Shown here: positions 27,029 through 35,780 of the stretch, one piece after another
How positions within the stretch are numbered: position 1 is the first letter of the stretch
Layout: every line of letters begins with the position of its first letter
Assembly (NCBI GenBank): GCA_046348685.1
Contig: JAXMDT010000008.1
Span: 1-64,000 of the forward strand
DNA length: 64,000 nt
Reading direction: 5' to 3'
DNA from: JAXMDT01 sp046348685
GTDB taxonomy: Bacteria > Pseudomonadota > Alphaproteobacteria > Rickettsiales > UBA998
Program-made: the position numbers and the translations under genes
Notes under the pieces: model-generated
Told to the model about the DNA's origin: nothing
Database searches by the model: none
What the model saw: the letters and a program-made list of their open reading frames with translations, nothing else

Positions 27029-27961
27029 TTATTTATCCAATACTAGCATCAGTTCTTCCCATTCGCGCTTGGAAAGCCCGCTCTCTTCCTGAGAAACCTG
27101 CTCGCCCTTGATCATACGGCGAATGATTTCCAGCCCTTTGGCGGAGATTTCGGCAGCTCCCATACGATAATCCTGGAAAGCTTCATAAGTAAGCGGCAGC
27201 CACTTTTTCAGAATGTCGACCATGGCATCCGCATAAACGCGGATTTCGTACTGCGCGTGCGCGTCAGCGCGAAGGGCGAGGAAGTGCATCAGATTGTGCA
27301 GGTCCACTTTCCAGTACCACTGCGTATAGAAATTGACCGGCAGGTTCATACGGGCAAGTTCACGCGCCAGGCCTTGCTTCTTTTCATCGAGCACGACACC
27401 TTCTTCGGTGCAGTTCATCAGCTCTTCATAATGCTGATAGGCATTCACGGCATCCGCTTTCAGGATTTCGAGAGCGCGTACGGCTTCTTTTCCTTCGAGC
27501 ACATCGCCGCGGCCCTGGCGGTTCGTTGTCGATTGCGCGGCGAGATGCTCCGGCTGCGGCATGTAGAATTCTTTATCCATGATGGAGTAGCGGCCCGAAT
27601 ATTCATTCACGTTGGCGGTGCGGTGGCGAATCCACTGGCGCGCCACAAAAATCGGCAGCTTGATATGGAATTTGATTTCGCACATTTCGAACGGCGTGGT
27701 GTGGCGATGGCGGAGCAGGTAGCGAATCAGGCCTGCATCCTCACGAAGCTTTTTAGTGCCTTTACCGTAGGACACGCGTGCGGCCTGCACGATGGCGCTG
27801 TCGGTTCCCATGTAATCGATGACGCGCACAAAGCCATGATCCAGCACCGGGATCGGTTCATACAGAATAGCCTCTAGTTCCGGTGAAACCTCGCGCCGCG
27901 TCGGGGCGGCCGCTTCCTTCAGTTGCTCTAATTCGGCTTTCTGGATGTCGTTCAGCTGCAT
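27029..27961 (-). CDS. thyX: Flavin-dependent thymidylate synthase ThyX
   Basis: 310 residues with the ThyX signature RHRTANVNEYSGRYS (RHRx7S), preceded by FVARQWIRHR, and NLMHFLALRADAHAQYEIR near the C-terminus. It makes dTMP from dUMP using FAD and methylene-tetrahydrofolate. It is longer than the usual 210-250 residues because of N-terminal and C-terminal extensions, as seen in other alphaproteobacterial ThyX. Confidence 0.96.
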   Translation of the reverse strand: MQLNDIQKAELEQLKEAAAPTRREVSPELEAILYEPIPVLDHGFVRVIDYMGTDSAIVQAARVSYGKGTKKLREDAGLIRYLLRHRHTTPFEMCEIKFHIKLPIFVARQWIRHRTANVNEYSGRYSIMDKEFYMPQPEHLAAQSTTNRQGRGDVLEGKEAVRALEILKADAVNAYQHYEELMNCTEEGVVLDEKKQGLARELARMNLPVNFYTQWYWKVDLHNLMHFLALRADAHAQYEIRVYADAMVDILKKWLPLTYEAFQDYRMGAAEISAKGLEIIRRMIKGEQVSQEESGLSKREWEELMLVLDK

Positions 27962-28014
27962 GGCGCTCCTCTCGTTTTTTAACGATTAGCAGCAACCAAA
28001 AAAATCTGCAAAGA

Positions 28015-28749
28015 TTATTCTATGCTGCAGAAATTGATGCCTTTGAACTTAGATTGACGTTTTCTTTCTTTTTCACACCATTTTGATTGGCCTTCAAACT
28101 CACGGGCTATATCTGCATTGAGGTGATCATGTAATGCATAAATCGGTTTCTTGCCGCAGGACAACGCCTCCATCTGCGTATTGAGGCGGTTTAAAAAAAA
28201 CTTTATCGCGTCGCGCTGCCGCCATGGAAATGCTTCACGCGTTGCATTCGAATAATAGGCTTCATTTTCCCGGCTGAACGCAGTCAAGATATTTCCATTC
28301 TTGTCGGTGCTGCCCATCTTTTTGAGATTACTATAATCGGATGCGATCTGATGGTAGCCAATATTACGCATCCACTTCCGAGCTTCTTTCTGACCTTCTT
28401 CAAAAGAAATTTCCGGTGCAGGCTGCTCGGGGACAGCGAATGCATAGATTGCATCGAACTTGCGTTTTAGTGCCGTTCGTATTTCAGGATTACTTTCAGG
28501 TTTTAATTGCTCGACCAGTTGCAGAAGTAATTGCTCCGCTGGACTGGGAGTAAATTTTTTTCCTAATTTTTTATATCCAGATTTGATTCCATCATACATC
28601 TCTTCCAGCCGATAAGGATTAAGTGAAATACGCGCAAATCCACCCTCAGGCGAAATACCTATGAACGAAAAAACGTTATGCTCATATTGTTCACCCTGTT
28701 TGGGGTGTTCATTATCCTGAATGAGCGCAAGTTTTAATGATGGTGCCAT
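28015..28749 (-). CDS. Hypothetical protein
   Basis: 244 residues, not recognised. Mixed N-terminal part (FIGISPEGGFARISLNPYRL) and a mostly helical remainder with many Lys/Arg and Glu residues; ends KWCEKERKRQSKFKGINFCSIE-like, basic then short polar. No signal peptide or membrane segment. It stands alone between thyX and the tmRNA gene. Confidence 0.62.
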   Translation of the reverse strand: MAPSLKLALIQDNEHPKQGEQYEHNVFSFIGISPEGGFARISLNPYRLEEMYDGIKSGYKKLGKKFTPSPAEQLLLQLVEQLKPESNPEIRTALKRKFDAIYAFAVPEQPAPEISFEEGQKEARKWMRNIGYHQIASDYSNLKKMGSTDKNGNILTAFSRENEAYYSNATREAFPWRQRDAIKFFLNRLNTQMEALSCGKKPIYALHDHLNADIAREFEGQSKWCEKERKRQSKFKGINFCSIE

Positions 28750-28834
28750 AATGTTTTCTTTTTACAGCCTATATAACTCAACTCTGACTTATAGAATATT
28801 AAGCTTCTGTTACATCTGAATAATATGTAACCCC

Positions 28835-28863
28835 TTCACAAACCGTGCGAAAAGGCCTATATT
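28835..28863 (+). promoter_or_regulatory. sigma70-type promoter of ssrA
   Basis: TTCACA (28835-28840) and TATATT (28858-28863) are separated by exactly 17 bases and lie just upstream of the predicted tmRNA 5' end near 28869. Confidence 0.6.
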
Positions 28864-28868
28864 AGGTT

Positions 28869-29209
28869 CTGTCGCAAGACTATGGCAATAAATGGTCCGC
28901 CAGAATAGGCGGCCTGGACCCGGGGGCAGAACCCGGCGCCTCCACCAAAGTTCGCTTTACGGCAGCACTGGAATACAGCGAATTTCGGCGGGGGCGAATC
29001 AGCTTCGACAGGCGCAATAAAAGACGTGCTTTTGCCCGGAATGATATCTCCGTAACGAGTCACAATTATAAATGCTAACGATAATGTTGCATTTGTTGCT
29101 GCTAACGACAACAACGTCGTCGCAGCTCGCGCTGCTGCCTAAGGGTAGCTAGCGAGTTCAGCTAGTAAACGCGGTCTGGGGGGCGCCGGGCAACAGAAGT
29201 CCCCCCGCT
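28869..29209 (+). ncRNA. ssrA: Two-piece (circularly permuted) tmRNA
   Basis: The gene begins with the acceptor piece. A T-arm (CCGGG, loop, CCCGG) is followed by CGCCTCCACCA with the CCA at 28945-28947. An excised loop (about 28948-28989) comes next, then the coding piece starting GGGGGCG at 28990, which pairs with CGCCTCC. The tag frame runs 29074-29142 and encodes 22 residues. It starts ANDN, repeats ANDN at positions 10-13 and ends RAAA before TAA. A strong GC hairpin (about 29174-29207) ends the gene. The permuted order is a hallmark of alphaproteobacteria. The gene is followed directly by sspB, whose product binds this tag. Confidence 0.9.
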
Positions 29210-29212
29210 TTA

Positions 29213-29296
29213 AGTTGCTGGTTCCTGGTTGCTAGTTGCTGGGAAATGCGGCAAGATGAATTCCAACGAGCATCGAGAAACCAGAAACCAGCAACT
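29213..29296. repeat. 18-bp inverted repeat between ssrA and sspB
   Basis: Arms AGTTGCTGGTTCCTGGTT (29213-29230) and AACCAGAAACCAGCAACT (29279-29296) match at 17 of 18 positions across a 48-base loop. A further direct copy, AGTTGCTGG, lies at 29234-29242. It separates the tmRNA 3' end from the sspB start. Confidence 0.6.
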
Positions 29297-29299
29297 AAC

Positions 29300-29803
29300 A
29301 TGGAACGTATAGACTATCCTTCCCTGATCGACGAAGCCATGCGCGGCGTGGTGAGGCGCGTATTGTCGCTGATCGCTAAGGAAGGCCTGCCGGGGAAACA
29401 CCATTTCTTCGTTTCCTTTGCCACCGACTTCCCGGGCGTGCGCATCTCGCCGCAACTGCGCGAGCGCTATCCGGAGGAAATGACTATCGTGCTGCAGCAC
29501 CAGTTCTGGGATCTGAAAGTGCAGGACGAGCAGTTTTCGATCATGCTTAGCTTCAATAATATTCCGGAAAAGTTAGTAGTGCCTTATGCGGCGCTGACCG
29601 CATTCGCCGATCCCAGCATCAAGTTCGGCCTGCAGTTCCATGCGCACCCGCAGGCAAATGCCGATGAGCACCAGCCGAGCTACGGCCAGGATAACGACGA
29701 GAAATTCGAAGCCGACCTGCTCGGCGATTCCCTGGCTGAAAAAGCCGATATCGAAACCGACGAGCCGAAAGTCATTTCGCTCGATCTCTTCCGCAAGAAA
29801 TAG
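29300..29803 (+). CDS. sspB: SspB adaptor (alpha type) for ssrA-tagged proteins
   Basis: 167 residues from the ATG at 29300; upstream in-frame codons come from the inverted repeat. Matches alphaproteobacterial SspB (ClpXP specificity factor): MERIDYPSLIDEAMRGVVR, HHFFVSFATDFPGVRISPQL, EEMTIVLQHQFWDL, FSIMLSFNNIPEKLVVPYAA. An acidic linker is followed by the C-terminal ClpX-docking motif EPKVISLDLFRKK. It delivers ssrA-tagged substrates to ClpXP. Its stop overlaps the tadA GTG start. Confidence 0.93.
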   Translation: MERIDYPSLIDEAMRGVVRRVLSLIAKEGLPGKHHFFVSFATDFPGVRISPQLRERYPEEMTIVLQHQFWDLKVQDEQFSIMLSFNNIPEKLVVPYAALTAFADPSIKFGLQFHAHPQANADEHQPSYGQDNDEKFEADLLGDSLAEKADIETDEPKVISLDLFRKK

Positions 29804-30243
29804 TGTCACACCTTGAGGCTGCACTTCAGCAGGCGCAGCTAGCGGTGCGCGTGGATGAAGTGCCGATCGGCGCCGTAATCGTGAAAGATGGAATCGTTAT
29901 TTCTGCAGCGCACAACCTCACCGAAACCAGAAACGACCCGACCGCGCACGCCGAGATGCTGGCCATTCGTGCGGCATGCGAATCGCTCGGGCAGAAATAT
30001 CTCTCCGAGTGCGATCTCTACGTGACGCTCGAACCGTGCGCGATGTGCGCGCAGGCGATAAGCCTCGCCAAAATCAGGAGAGTTTATTTCGGTGCGTATG
30101 ATCCCAAAGGCGGCGGCGTTGAACATGGCGCGCGTGTCTTTTCGCAAACGACCTGCCATCACAAGCCGGAAGTCTATGGCGGGATGATGGAAAACGAATG
30201 CGGTGAATTGCTGAAGCGGTTTTTTGAAGAGAGGCGTTTTTAA
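29803..30243 (+). CDS. tadA: tRNA-specific adenosine deaminase TadA
   Basis: 146 residues from a GTG that overlaps the sspB stop (TAGTG). Zinc site: HAEMLAIRAA (His ligand, catalytic Glu) and VTLEPCAMCAQAI (two Cys ligands). RVYFGAYDPKGGGVEHG follows. Deaminates A34 to inosine in tRNA-Arg(ACG). The GTG start is supported by the conserved N-terminus beginning at once (LEAALQQAQLAVRVDEVPIGA). Confidence 0.94.
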   Translation: MSHLEAALQQAQLAVRVDEVPIGAVIVKDGIVISAAHNLTETRNDPTAHAEMLAIRAACESLGQKYLSECDLYVTLEPCAMCAQAISLAKIRRVYFGAYDPKGGGVEHGARVFSQTTCHHKPEVYGGMMENECGELLKRFFEERRF

Positions 30244-31061
30244 CGTCCCGTTCTTCCCTCTACCGTTTGAAAGCGCTTCAACTCAGACGATGGAAACGGA
30301 TAACCCTCACCGTGTTGGCCTGTTACATGCGCCATGATATTGGCAACGTTCATGGCATCAGTTCTTTTCTCAACCGGCGTAGTAAATAATACGCGTACAT
30401 TTCCCTTTTCGTCCCCTATAGGGTCTAGCGAGTGGAGGCTTCCTTTTCGAGAAGAAGAATAGAGTACTGGAATACGGTGCTGCTGGGCATACGTGCCGAC
30501 AGCATTATTTGCCAAGTAAATAAATTCTGCCAGCGCAATGTTAGGACTCATAGGCAGTGCAACCGCATGGTTACGCGGTATAAGAGGTTTCAACCGATTA
30601 TGCAGGGTTTCAACGGCGCTACAGAATATGGTGAGTTCCTCGTTGCTTTGCGCAAGCGAAAGCTCGGCCTGCTTATGCGTATAATGTTTTTTCACCGTAA
30701 CCATCGTTGGCCTGATATCAACGCCCGTCAATTCACGATCGCGCCGGTTGATATAAAATGTAACCGTCATTGAAGGAACGGAAACATCTTTTTTATAAAG
30801 GAGCTTATGTCCTACCCCTGTATTTGCTTCAATCATTCCGCGCCAATCATCTTCGGTTGTAGTCTGCAGGTTCTTTTCATACCTATAAAGCGAGAATGTA
30901 TCCGGAACAGAAATACTGAGCCGCGTTTCTTCGTTATCGCTCGAACAGCTGATGGCATCTTCAAACCTTCCCGCTCGAGGTGAATCAACCGTGAATGCTA
31001 TTAGCGAATCGCGATATACATGGGAAGGATAGGGCGGGACTGATGATTCTACGTCATTCAT
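30240..31061 (-). CDS. Degenerate RNB (RNase II/R)-like protein
   Basis: 273 residues. Segments follow RNB order. AFTVDSPRAGRFEDAIS (22-38) stands where RNases have TIDxxDARDxDDA. TRLSISVPDTFSLY (47-60) resembles the I-A-D-V strand, and MTVTFYINRRDRELTG with YTHKQAE the R-S-x-x-LTYEQV region. ALAEFIYLANNAVGTYAQQ (176-194) matches EEFMxxAN..VA, and VLFTTPVEKRTDAMNV matches FTSPIRRYxDL. Three of the four active-site acidic positions are changed (P-R-A-G-R-F-E-D) and the catalytic-loop arginines shifted, so RNA cleavage is unlikely. No S1 or cold-shock domains. Possibly an RNA-binding pseudo-enzyme. This is a by-eye assignment. Confidence 0.5.
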   Translation of the reverse strand: MNDVESSVPPYPSHVYRDSLIAFTVDSPRAGRFEDAISCSSDNEETRLSISVPDTFSLYRYEKNLQTTTEDDWRGMIEANTGVGHKLLYKKDVSVPSMTVTFYINRRDRELTGVDIRPTMVTVKKHYTHKQAELSLAQSNEELTIFCSAVETLHNRLKPLIPRNHAVALPMSPNIALAEFIYLANNAVGTYAQQHRIPVLYSSSRKGSLHSLDPIGDEKGNVRVLFTTPVEKRTDAMNVANIMAHVTGQHGEGYPFPSSELKRFQTVEGRTGR

Positions 31062-31173
31062 ATATAGTCATCGTACCTTGAAAAGGTGAAGTTTTTGTGA
31101 CGGAAAATTTCAGCTTAATAATTGACAAAGCAGGATTTTCCTAGTTTATCAGCATCCTTTAGGAGCAAAAATA

Positions 31174-32850
31174 ATGGCCCATCAGTATATTTATGTGATG
31201 AAAGACCTCGCCAAGACTTACCCTGGCGGCAAGCAGGTGCTGAAGGGTATCTGGCTGTCATTTTATCCGGGAGCGAAAATCGGCGTGCTGGGGCCGAACG
31301 GCGCGGGTAAATCGACACTGCTGAAAATCATGGCGGGCGTTGAGAAAGAGTTTTCCGGTGAGGCATGGGCAGCGGAAGGCACCAAGATCGGCTATCTCGA
31401 GCAGGAGCCACAGCTTGATCCGACGAAAAACGTAATGGAAAATATCATGGTCGCGCTCGCCGACCGCAAAAAGCTGGTGGACGACTTCAATGACGTCAGC
31501 ATGAAGCTCGGCGAAGTCACCGATGATGACGAGATGAACAAGCTTATCGAGCAGCAGGCGGAACTGCAGGAAAAAATCGATGCGGCGAATGCGTGGGACC
31601 TGGAGCGTGAAATCGAGATCGCCATGGACGCGCTGCGTACCCCTCCGGGCGATGCGGATGTGACGAAAATTTCCGGCGGTGAGCGGCGCCGCGTCGCGCT
31701 GGCGCGTTTGCTGCTCGAAAAGCCGGATATGCTGCTACTCGATGAACCGACGAACCATCTGGATGCGGAATCGGTGGCGTGGCTGCAGATTTTCCTGAAA
31801 GATTATCCCGGCACCGTGGTGATGATCACCCACGATCGCTACTTCCTCGACAATGTGACGGGATGGATTCTGGAACTGGATCGCGGGCAAGGGATTCCGT
31901 ACGAGGGCAATTATACCTCATGGCTGGAACAGAAGAAAAAACGTCTGCAGCAGGAAGAAAAAGAAGAATCGGCGCGCCAGAAACAACTCGACCGCGAGTT
32001 GGAATGGGTGCGTTCCTCGCCGAAAGCGCGTCAGGCTAAAAGCAAAGCGCGACTGCAGGCTTACGAGAAAATGCTGGCGGAGAGTCAGGAAAAACGCGGC
32101 ACCGACGCGCAAATCATTATTCCGGCAGGGCCACGCCTTGGAAATATCGTGATCGAAGCGAACGGCCTTGGCAAAGGATATGGCGACCGCCTGCTGATCG
32201 ATAACCTGTCGTTCAACCTGCCGCCGAACGGGATCGTCGGCGTGATTGGCCCGAACGGTGCGGGCAAGACCACTTTGTTCCGCCTGATTACCGGTCAGGA
32301 AAAACCGGACAGCGGGACATTCAAAGTCGGTGAGGCAGTGAAGCTGGGATATGTGGACCAGTCGCGCGATTCGCTCGATGACAAGAAAACCATCTGGGAG
32401 GAAATCTCCGGCGGGCTGGAAGAATTCGAGCTTGGCAAAACGAAAATGAAAAGCCGTGCGTACTGCTCCGCCTTCAATTTCAAAGGCACGGACCAGCAGA
32501 AAAAAGTCGGCATGCTTTCCGGCGGGGAGCGCAATCGTGTTCACCTGGCCAAGATGCTGAAATCCGGCGCTAACGTGATCCTGCTCGATGAACCGACAAA
32601 CGACCTCGATGTGGAAACGCTGCGCGCGCTGGAAGATGCGCTCGAAGATTTTGCAGGCTGCGCCGTAGTCATCTCCCATGACCGCTGGTTCCTCGACCGC
32701 CTGGCGACGCACATCCTCGCCTTTGAAGGTGATTCGCACGTCGAATGGTTCGAAGGAAACTTCGAGGATTACGAAAAAGATAAAATCCGTCGCCTCGGTG
32801 AGGATTCCATCATTCCAAAACGTGTTAAATACAGACCGATCAGCCGCTAA
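31174..32850 (+). CDS. ettA: ABC-F translational ATPase EttA
   Basis: 558 residues with two ABC domains. Walker A motifs are GPNGAGKSTLLKIMAGV and GPNGAGKTTLFRLI, signatures SGGERRRVALARLLLEKP and LSGGERNRVHLAKML, and Walker B LLLDEPTNHLD and LLDEPTNDLD. The EttA-type arm lies in domain 1, and the inter-domain linker has EEKEESARQKQLDRELEWVR. EttA gates the first elongation cycle on the ribosome according to ATP level. AGGAG precedes the ATG. Confidence 0.95.
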   Translation: MAHQYIYVMKDLAKTYPGGKQVLKGIWLSFYPGAKIGVLGPNGAGKSTLLKIMAGVEKEFSGEAWAAEGTKIGYLEQEPQLDPTKNVMENIMVALADRKKLVDDFNDVSMKLGEVTDDDEMNKLIEQQAELQEKIDAANAWDLEREIEIAMDALRTPPGDADVTKISGGERRRVALARLLLEKPDMLLLDEPTNHLDAESVAWLQIFLKDYPGTVVMITHDRYFLDNVTGWILELDRGQGIPYEGNYTSWLEQKKKRLQQEEKEESARQKQLDRELEWVRSSPKARQAKSKARLQAYEKMLAESQEKRGTDAQIIIPAGPRLGNIVIEANGLGKGYGDRLLIDNLSFNLPPNGIVGVIGPNGAGKTTLFRLITGQEKPDSGTFKVGEAVKLGYVDQSRDSLDDKKTIWEEISGGLEEFELGKTKMKSRAYCSAFNFKGTDQQKKVGMLSGGERNRVHLAKMLKSGANVILLDEPTNDLDVETLRALEDALEDFAGCAVVISHDRWFLDRLATHILAFEGDSHVEWFEGNFEDYEKDKIRRLGEDSIIPKRVKYRPISR

Positions 32851-32851
32851 C

Positions 32852-32916
32852 TGTCATCCCGCATTAAATGCGGGATCATTGACCCCGCATCGGCGCTGCG
32901 CTATGTGCGGGTGACA
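32852..32916. repeat. Palindromic intergenic repeat (TGTCATCCCGC family)
   Basis: Starts TGTCATCCCGCATTAAATGCGGGATC and closes GCGGGTGACA; the first half is the same palindrome as at 46779-46807 and 47103-47133. Lies just after the ettA stop and before the tautomerase RBS. Confidence 0.65.
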
Positions 32917-32930
32917 TATAAGGAGTTATT

Positions 32931-33122
32931 ATGCCCATCGTCCAAATCCATTTACTCGAAGGCCGCGATGTCGAAAAGAAACGCGCCATCGTCAAGAAAG
33001 TCACCGAAGCCATTTGCGACACGGCGAACGTGCCGCCGGAGAAGGTGCGTATCATCCTCTCCGATATGCCGCATACGGACTATGCCGTAGGAGGTGTGCT
33101 GACGATTGATGAAAAGAAATAG
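32931..33122 (+). CDS. 4-oxalocrotonate tautomerase family protein
   Basis: 63 residues. Mature N-terminus begins at Pro2 (MPIVQIHLLEGRD), the catalytic base of the family. EKKRAIVKKVTEAICDTANVPPEKVRIIL and the GG-containing end (YAVGGVLTID) fit the 4-OT fold, a small hexameric isomerase. AAGGAG precedes the ATG. Physiological substrate unknown. Confidence 0.88.
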   Translation: MPIVQIHLLEGRDVEKKRAIVKKVTEAICDTANVPPEKVRIILSDMPHTDYAVGGVLTIDEKK

Positions 33123-34148
33123 TCAGTCCCACAAAGATTGGGAATTCGTCTGCTGCGCCAGTTTTGGTAAGAATTTCTGCTTGTAAAATGCCCAGATACC
33201 GGGCGTCATGTGTTTGCATAGCGCATCGATAGAAGGATGAATATCTAAGGACCAGCTTGGCGTATTTCCGAGCGCCATATCAAGTTCCATGCGGAGCAAG
33301 TGCAACGCAGCGATGACATCCGCATCGTGATGCAGATTGACGGGATCGTCGTCCAGCGTGGTTTGCAAATCCAATAAATTTTCAAAGCGCGTATAAAGAG
33401 ATTCAGAGGTGAATGATTGTGCAGGAAAAGAAGCAATAAAACTTTCACAGGCTGTTTTTGCAGTATCCGCATGATTCTTGAGATGTACACGATCCTGTAT
33501 GATCATGTCGTCGCTCAGGCTTTCTTTGGGTAAATTAAGTTTGATATAGATATAACGCGTGACCTGAAACAGGAATTCAAGCAGCAAGGTTTTTTCACAC
33601 TTACCCGTAATCAGATCCGGGCGCAGCAGACCTAATTCCTCTCGGTTCGTATATTCAACCAGATAGCGCAACGGATCCTCAGCGCAAATCGGCGCCACGT
33701 AATAGGGATGCCAGCTATTATCGAGCAGCCAACGAATTTCCACATACTGTGCGATGGCATCCCCCATGAGCCTGCGCACCGCTTTTATTTGCTGCGCATC
33801 GATCTTGCTGTTCTGTAGTGCTTGATAGACTTTCAGAATATCCTTGATGGCTTCGTTGGTCATATGAACGGGGTTACCGACCAAGAGATGCTGCATGAAG
33901 TAAGACTTGAGCGTATCGAAGCGTGGATGCTGCGAGATATCTTCGAGATAGTTATTGTTGCCAGTGTCGATTAAAGAAACGGGAATATAGCAGCAGATAC
34001 TATCCAGCATGGAATAGCGAAGCTGCTTGAAAGGTACATAGGAGAAAACGAGCTTAGAAGGCTCTAATGCCGAACCTGCGGACTGCTTCCCAAAAATATA
34101 ATCGCCTGCAAAAATAAAGCGCTGAGAATATTTCGGGAATCGTTCCAT
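33123..34148 (-). CDS. Hypothetical protein
   Basis: 341 residues, soluble and predominantly alpha-helical; not recognised. It has an early aromatic segment (FPKYSQRFIFAGDYIFGKQ), a middle block rich in Leu (EKTLLLEFLFQVTRYIYIKL) and an acidic later part (LLDLQTTLDDDPVNLHHDAD). The stop abuts the tautomerase stop convergently. No catalytic motif stands out. Confidence 0.62.
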   Translation of the reverse strand: MERFPKYSQRFIFAGDYIFGKQSAGSALEPSKLVFSYVPFKQLRYSMLDSICCYIPVSLIDTGNNNYLEDISQHPRFDTLKSYFMQHLLVGNPVHMTNEAIKDILKVYQALQNSKIDAQQIKAVRRLMGDAIAQYVEIRWLLDNSWHPYYVAPICAEDPLRYLVEYTNREELGLLRPDLITGKCEKTLLLEFLFQVTRYIYIKLNLPKESLSDDMIIQDRVHLKNHADTAKTACESFIASFPAQSFTSESLYTRFENLLDLQTTLDDDPVNLHHDADVIAALHLLRMELDMALGNTPSWSLDIHPSIDALCKHMTPGIWAFYKQKFLPKLAQQTNSQSLWD

Positions 34149-34180
34149 CCCGATAGAGTAGCAAAAAACCTTAAAAAATA

Positions 34181-34795
34181 CTAGGGCTTACCGGCTTCGG
34201 CAGGCTGCGGGTTTGCCGCTTTTTTCGCCAGCTGCTCGATCAGGAAATCAAGCCCCTTGCGCGAGACGGCGGAAGAGAATTCCGAACGCTGTGTGGTGAT
34301 CAGGCTGACGCCTTCAACGACGATATCGATGATTTTGTAGCCACCATCTTCTTTTACCTTATAGTCGGTCTCCACATTCTGTCCGTTTGGACGCACGATC
34401 TGCATCGACACCATGTATTTGCCATCGCCATCGTCGCGCGCGCCTGTGATTTTGAATGTTTCACCGGTATAGTCGCGAAGGCGGGAGGTATAGTTCGTGG
34501 AAATGAAGTTACGATAGTTGTTCAGGTATGTCTGCTGCTGGCTTTCTGAAGCGGTTCTCCAGAAACGGCCAAGTACGAATCTGGCGATCCAGTCCACATC
34601 GACGCTCTGGAAAAAAATATTTCTCAGCTCGTCCTGTTTCTGACTGTCGGACTTGCCGCTATCTTTGGCAAGCGCCAGAACCTGCTGGCCAAGGCCATCG
34701 ATAAACTGACGCGCACCGTTCTCATCCGCATGCACGGGAGAGCTGACAAACAGCGCAAGACACAACAAAGTGCTGAGAAAAGCAAAGCGACGCAT
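34181..34795 (-). CDS. mlaC: Mla pathway periplasmic phospholipid-binding protein MlaC
   Basis: 204 residues with a signal peptide ending VHA. The Tol-Tol_Ttg2/MlaC fold is evident: VDVDWIARFVLGRFWRTASE, YLNNYRNFISTNYTSRLRDYTGETF, VSMQIVRPNGQNVETDYKV, YKIIDIVVEGVSLITTQRSEF. It shuttles phospholipid between MlaA and the inner-membrane MlaFED complex. It follows mlaA by 12 bases. Confidence 0.92.
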   Translation of the reverse strand: MRRFAFLSTLLCLALFVSSPVHADENGARQFIDGLGQQVLALAKDSGKSDSQKQDELRNIFFQSVDVDWIARFVLGRFWRTASESQQQTYLNNYRNFISTNYTSRLRDYTGETFKITGARDDGDGKYMVSMQIVRPNGQNVETDYKVKEDGGYKIIDIVVEGVSLITTQRSEFSSAVSRKGLDFLIEQLAKKAANPQPAEAGKP

Positions 34796-34807
34796 GGTAC
34801 AGGCCTT

Positions 34808-35557
34808 TTATTTAATCGTTTTCAGGGGTTCTTTATGGCCCGTATTTCTAACCTGCGCCTCGCGTCTTTGCAAGTAGCCGCTACGGTAGGTCGCGTACGG
34901 ATCGAAGGAGTTCTTCTCGATATCATCGGTCAGATCCAGTGTGCCGGCACGGGCATCGATGGCGCGCATAACGGTACGGGTGATGACGATTTCATCATCG
35001 AGGTAGTTAAACGGATCGCTCACCCAGTCGCCTGCGATGCCGAACGTATCGCGCACAGTGGACGGTCCAAGAATCGGCAATACCAGGTACGGGCCGGATG
35101 GCACGCCCCAGGCGCCGAGTGTCTGACCAAAATCTTCCTCACGCACTTTGAGATCGGTATTGGTATCTGCGAAATCGAAAATACCGCCGACACCGAGCGT
35201 CGAATTCAGCATGAACGACCAGAATGACGAAAACGCATTCCCGGGATCGCCCTGCAATACGGAGTTTAGCATATTGATGGGCTGCCGGAGGTTGGATAGC
35301 ACATTGCTGACACGCTCACGGCCATATTCAGGCACAACGGCTCGGTAGCCTTGCGCGACCGGCTTTAAAATGACGGTGTCGAATGCGTCGTTAAAGGCAT
35401 AAATGCCGCGGTTGAAACCTTCCCAGGGATCCTGCTTGGCGGCTGCATCTTCCTCATTTTGCGGCGATGCGCAGGCGGAGAGGGTAAGGATGGCGGCTAC
35501 GCCGAGCGTGGAGATAAACCGGCGGAACGAAAATACATCAGAGTGCGAGTGATACAT
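34808..35557 (-). CDS. mlaA: Outer-membrane lipoprotein MlaA (VacJ)
   Basis: 249 residues. Lipobox LSAC follows a short hydrophobic leader. The family core is DPWEGFNRGIYAFNDAFD, LRQPINMLNSVLQGD, FMLNSTLGVGGIFDFA, FGQTLGAWGVPSGPYLVLPILGP and STVRDTFG. MlaA removes mislocalised phospholipid from the outer leaflet of the outer membrane. First gene of the mlaA-mlaC unit. Confidence 0.95.
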   Translation of the reverse strand: MYHSHSDVFSFRRFISTLGVAAILTLSACASPQNEEDAAAKQDPWEGFNRGIYAFNDAFDTVILKPVAQGYRAVVPEYGRERVSNVLSNLRQPINMLNSVLQGDPGNAFSSFWSFMLNSTLGVGGIFDFADTNTDLKVREEDFGQTLGAWGVPSGPYLVLPILGPSTVRDTFGIAGDWVSDPFNYLDDEIVITRTVMRAIDARAGTLDLTDDIEKNSFDPYATYRSGYLQRREAQVRNTGHKEPLKTIK

Positions 35558-35780
35558 AGCTTGCCTTTATACGATGGTTTTTTATTATCATTGCGATTAT
35601 CAGAATGCCATAAGCAGAGTTAAGGATTTGAATACGATCGCGAGTGTTTTAAACGAATTGTTGCCATATAGACCGCCAGTTTGCGCGTGCCACCCCTTTT
35701 TTGCAGCCGCGAAGGGTCGAATGCGTTATTAGGATATTTGTTGCATATTCACCACATAGGAAAATCCTTCCCATATTGCC

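Noticed and set aside
35558..35780. Possible SAM/SAH riboswitch before metF
   Set aside because: No conserved pseudoknot or stem pattern that I could recognise in the 223-base gap.
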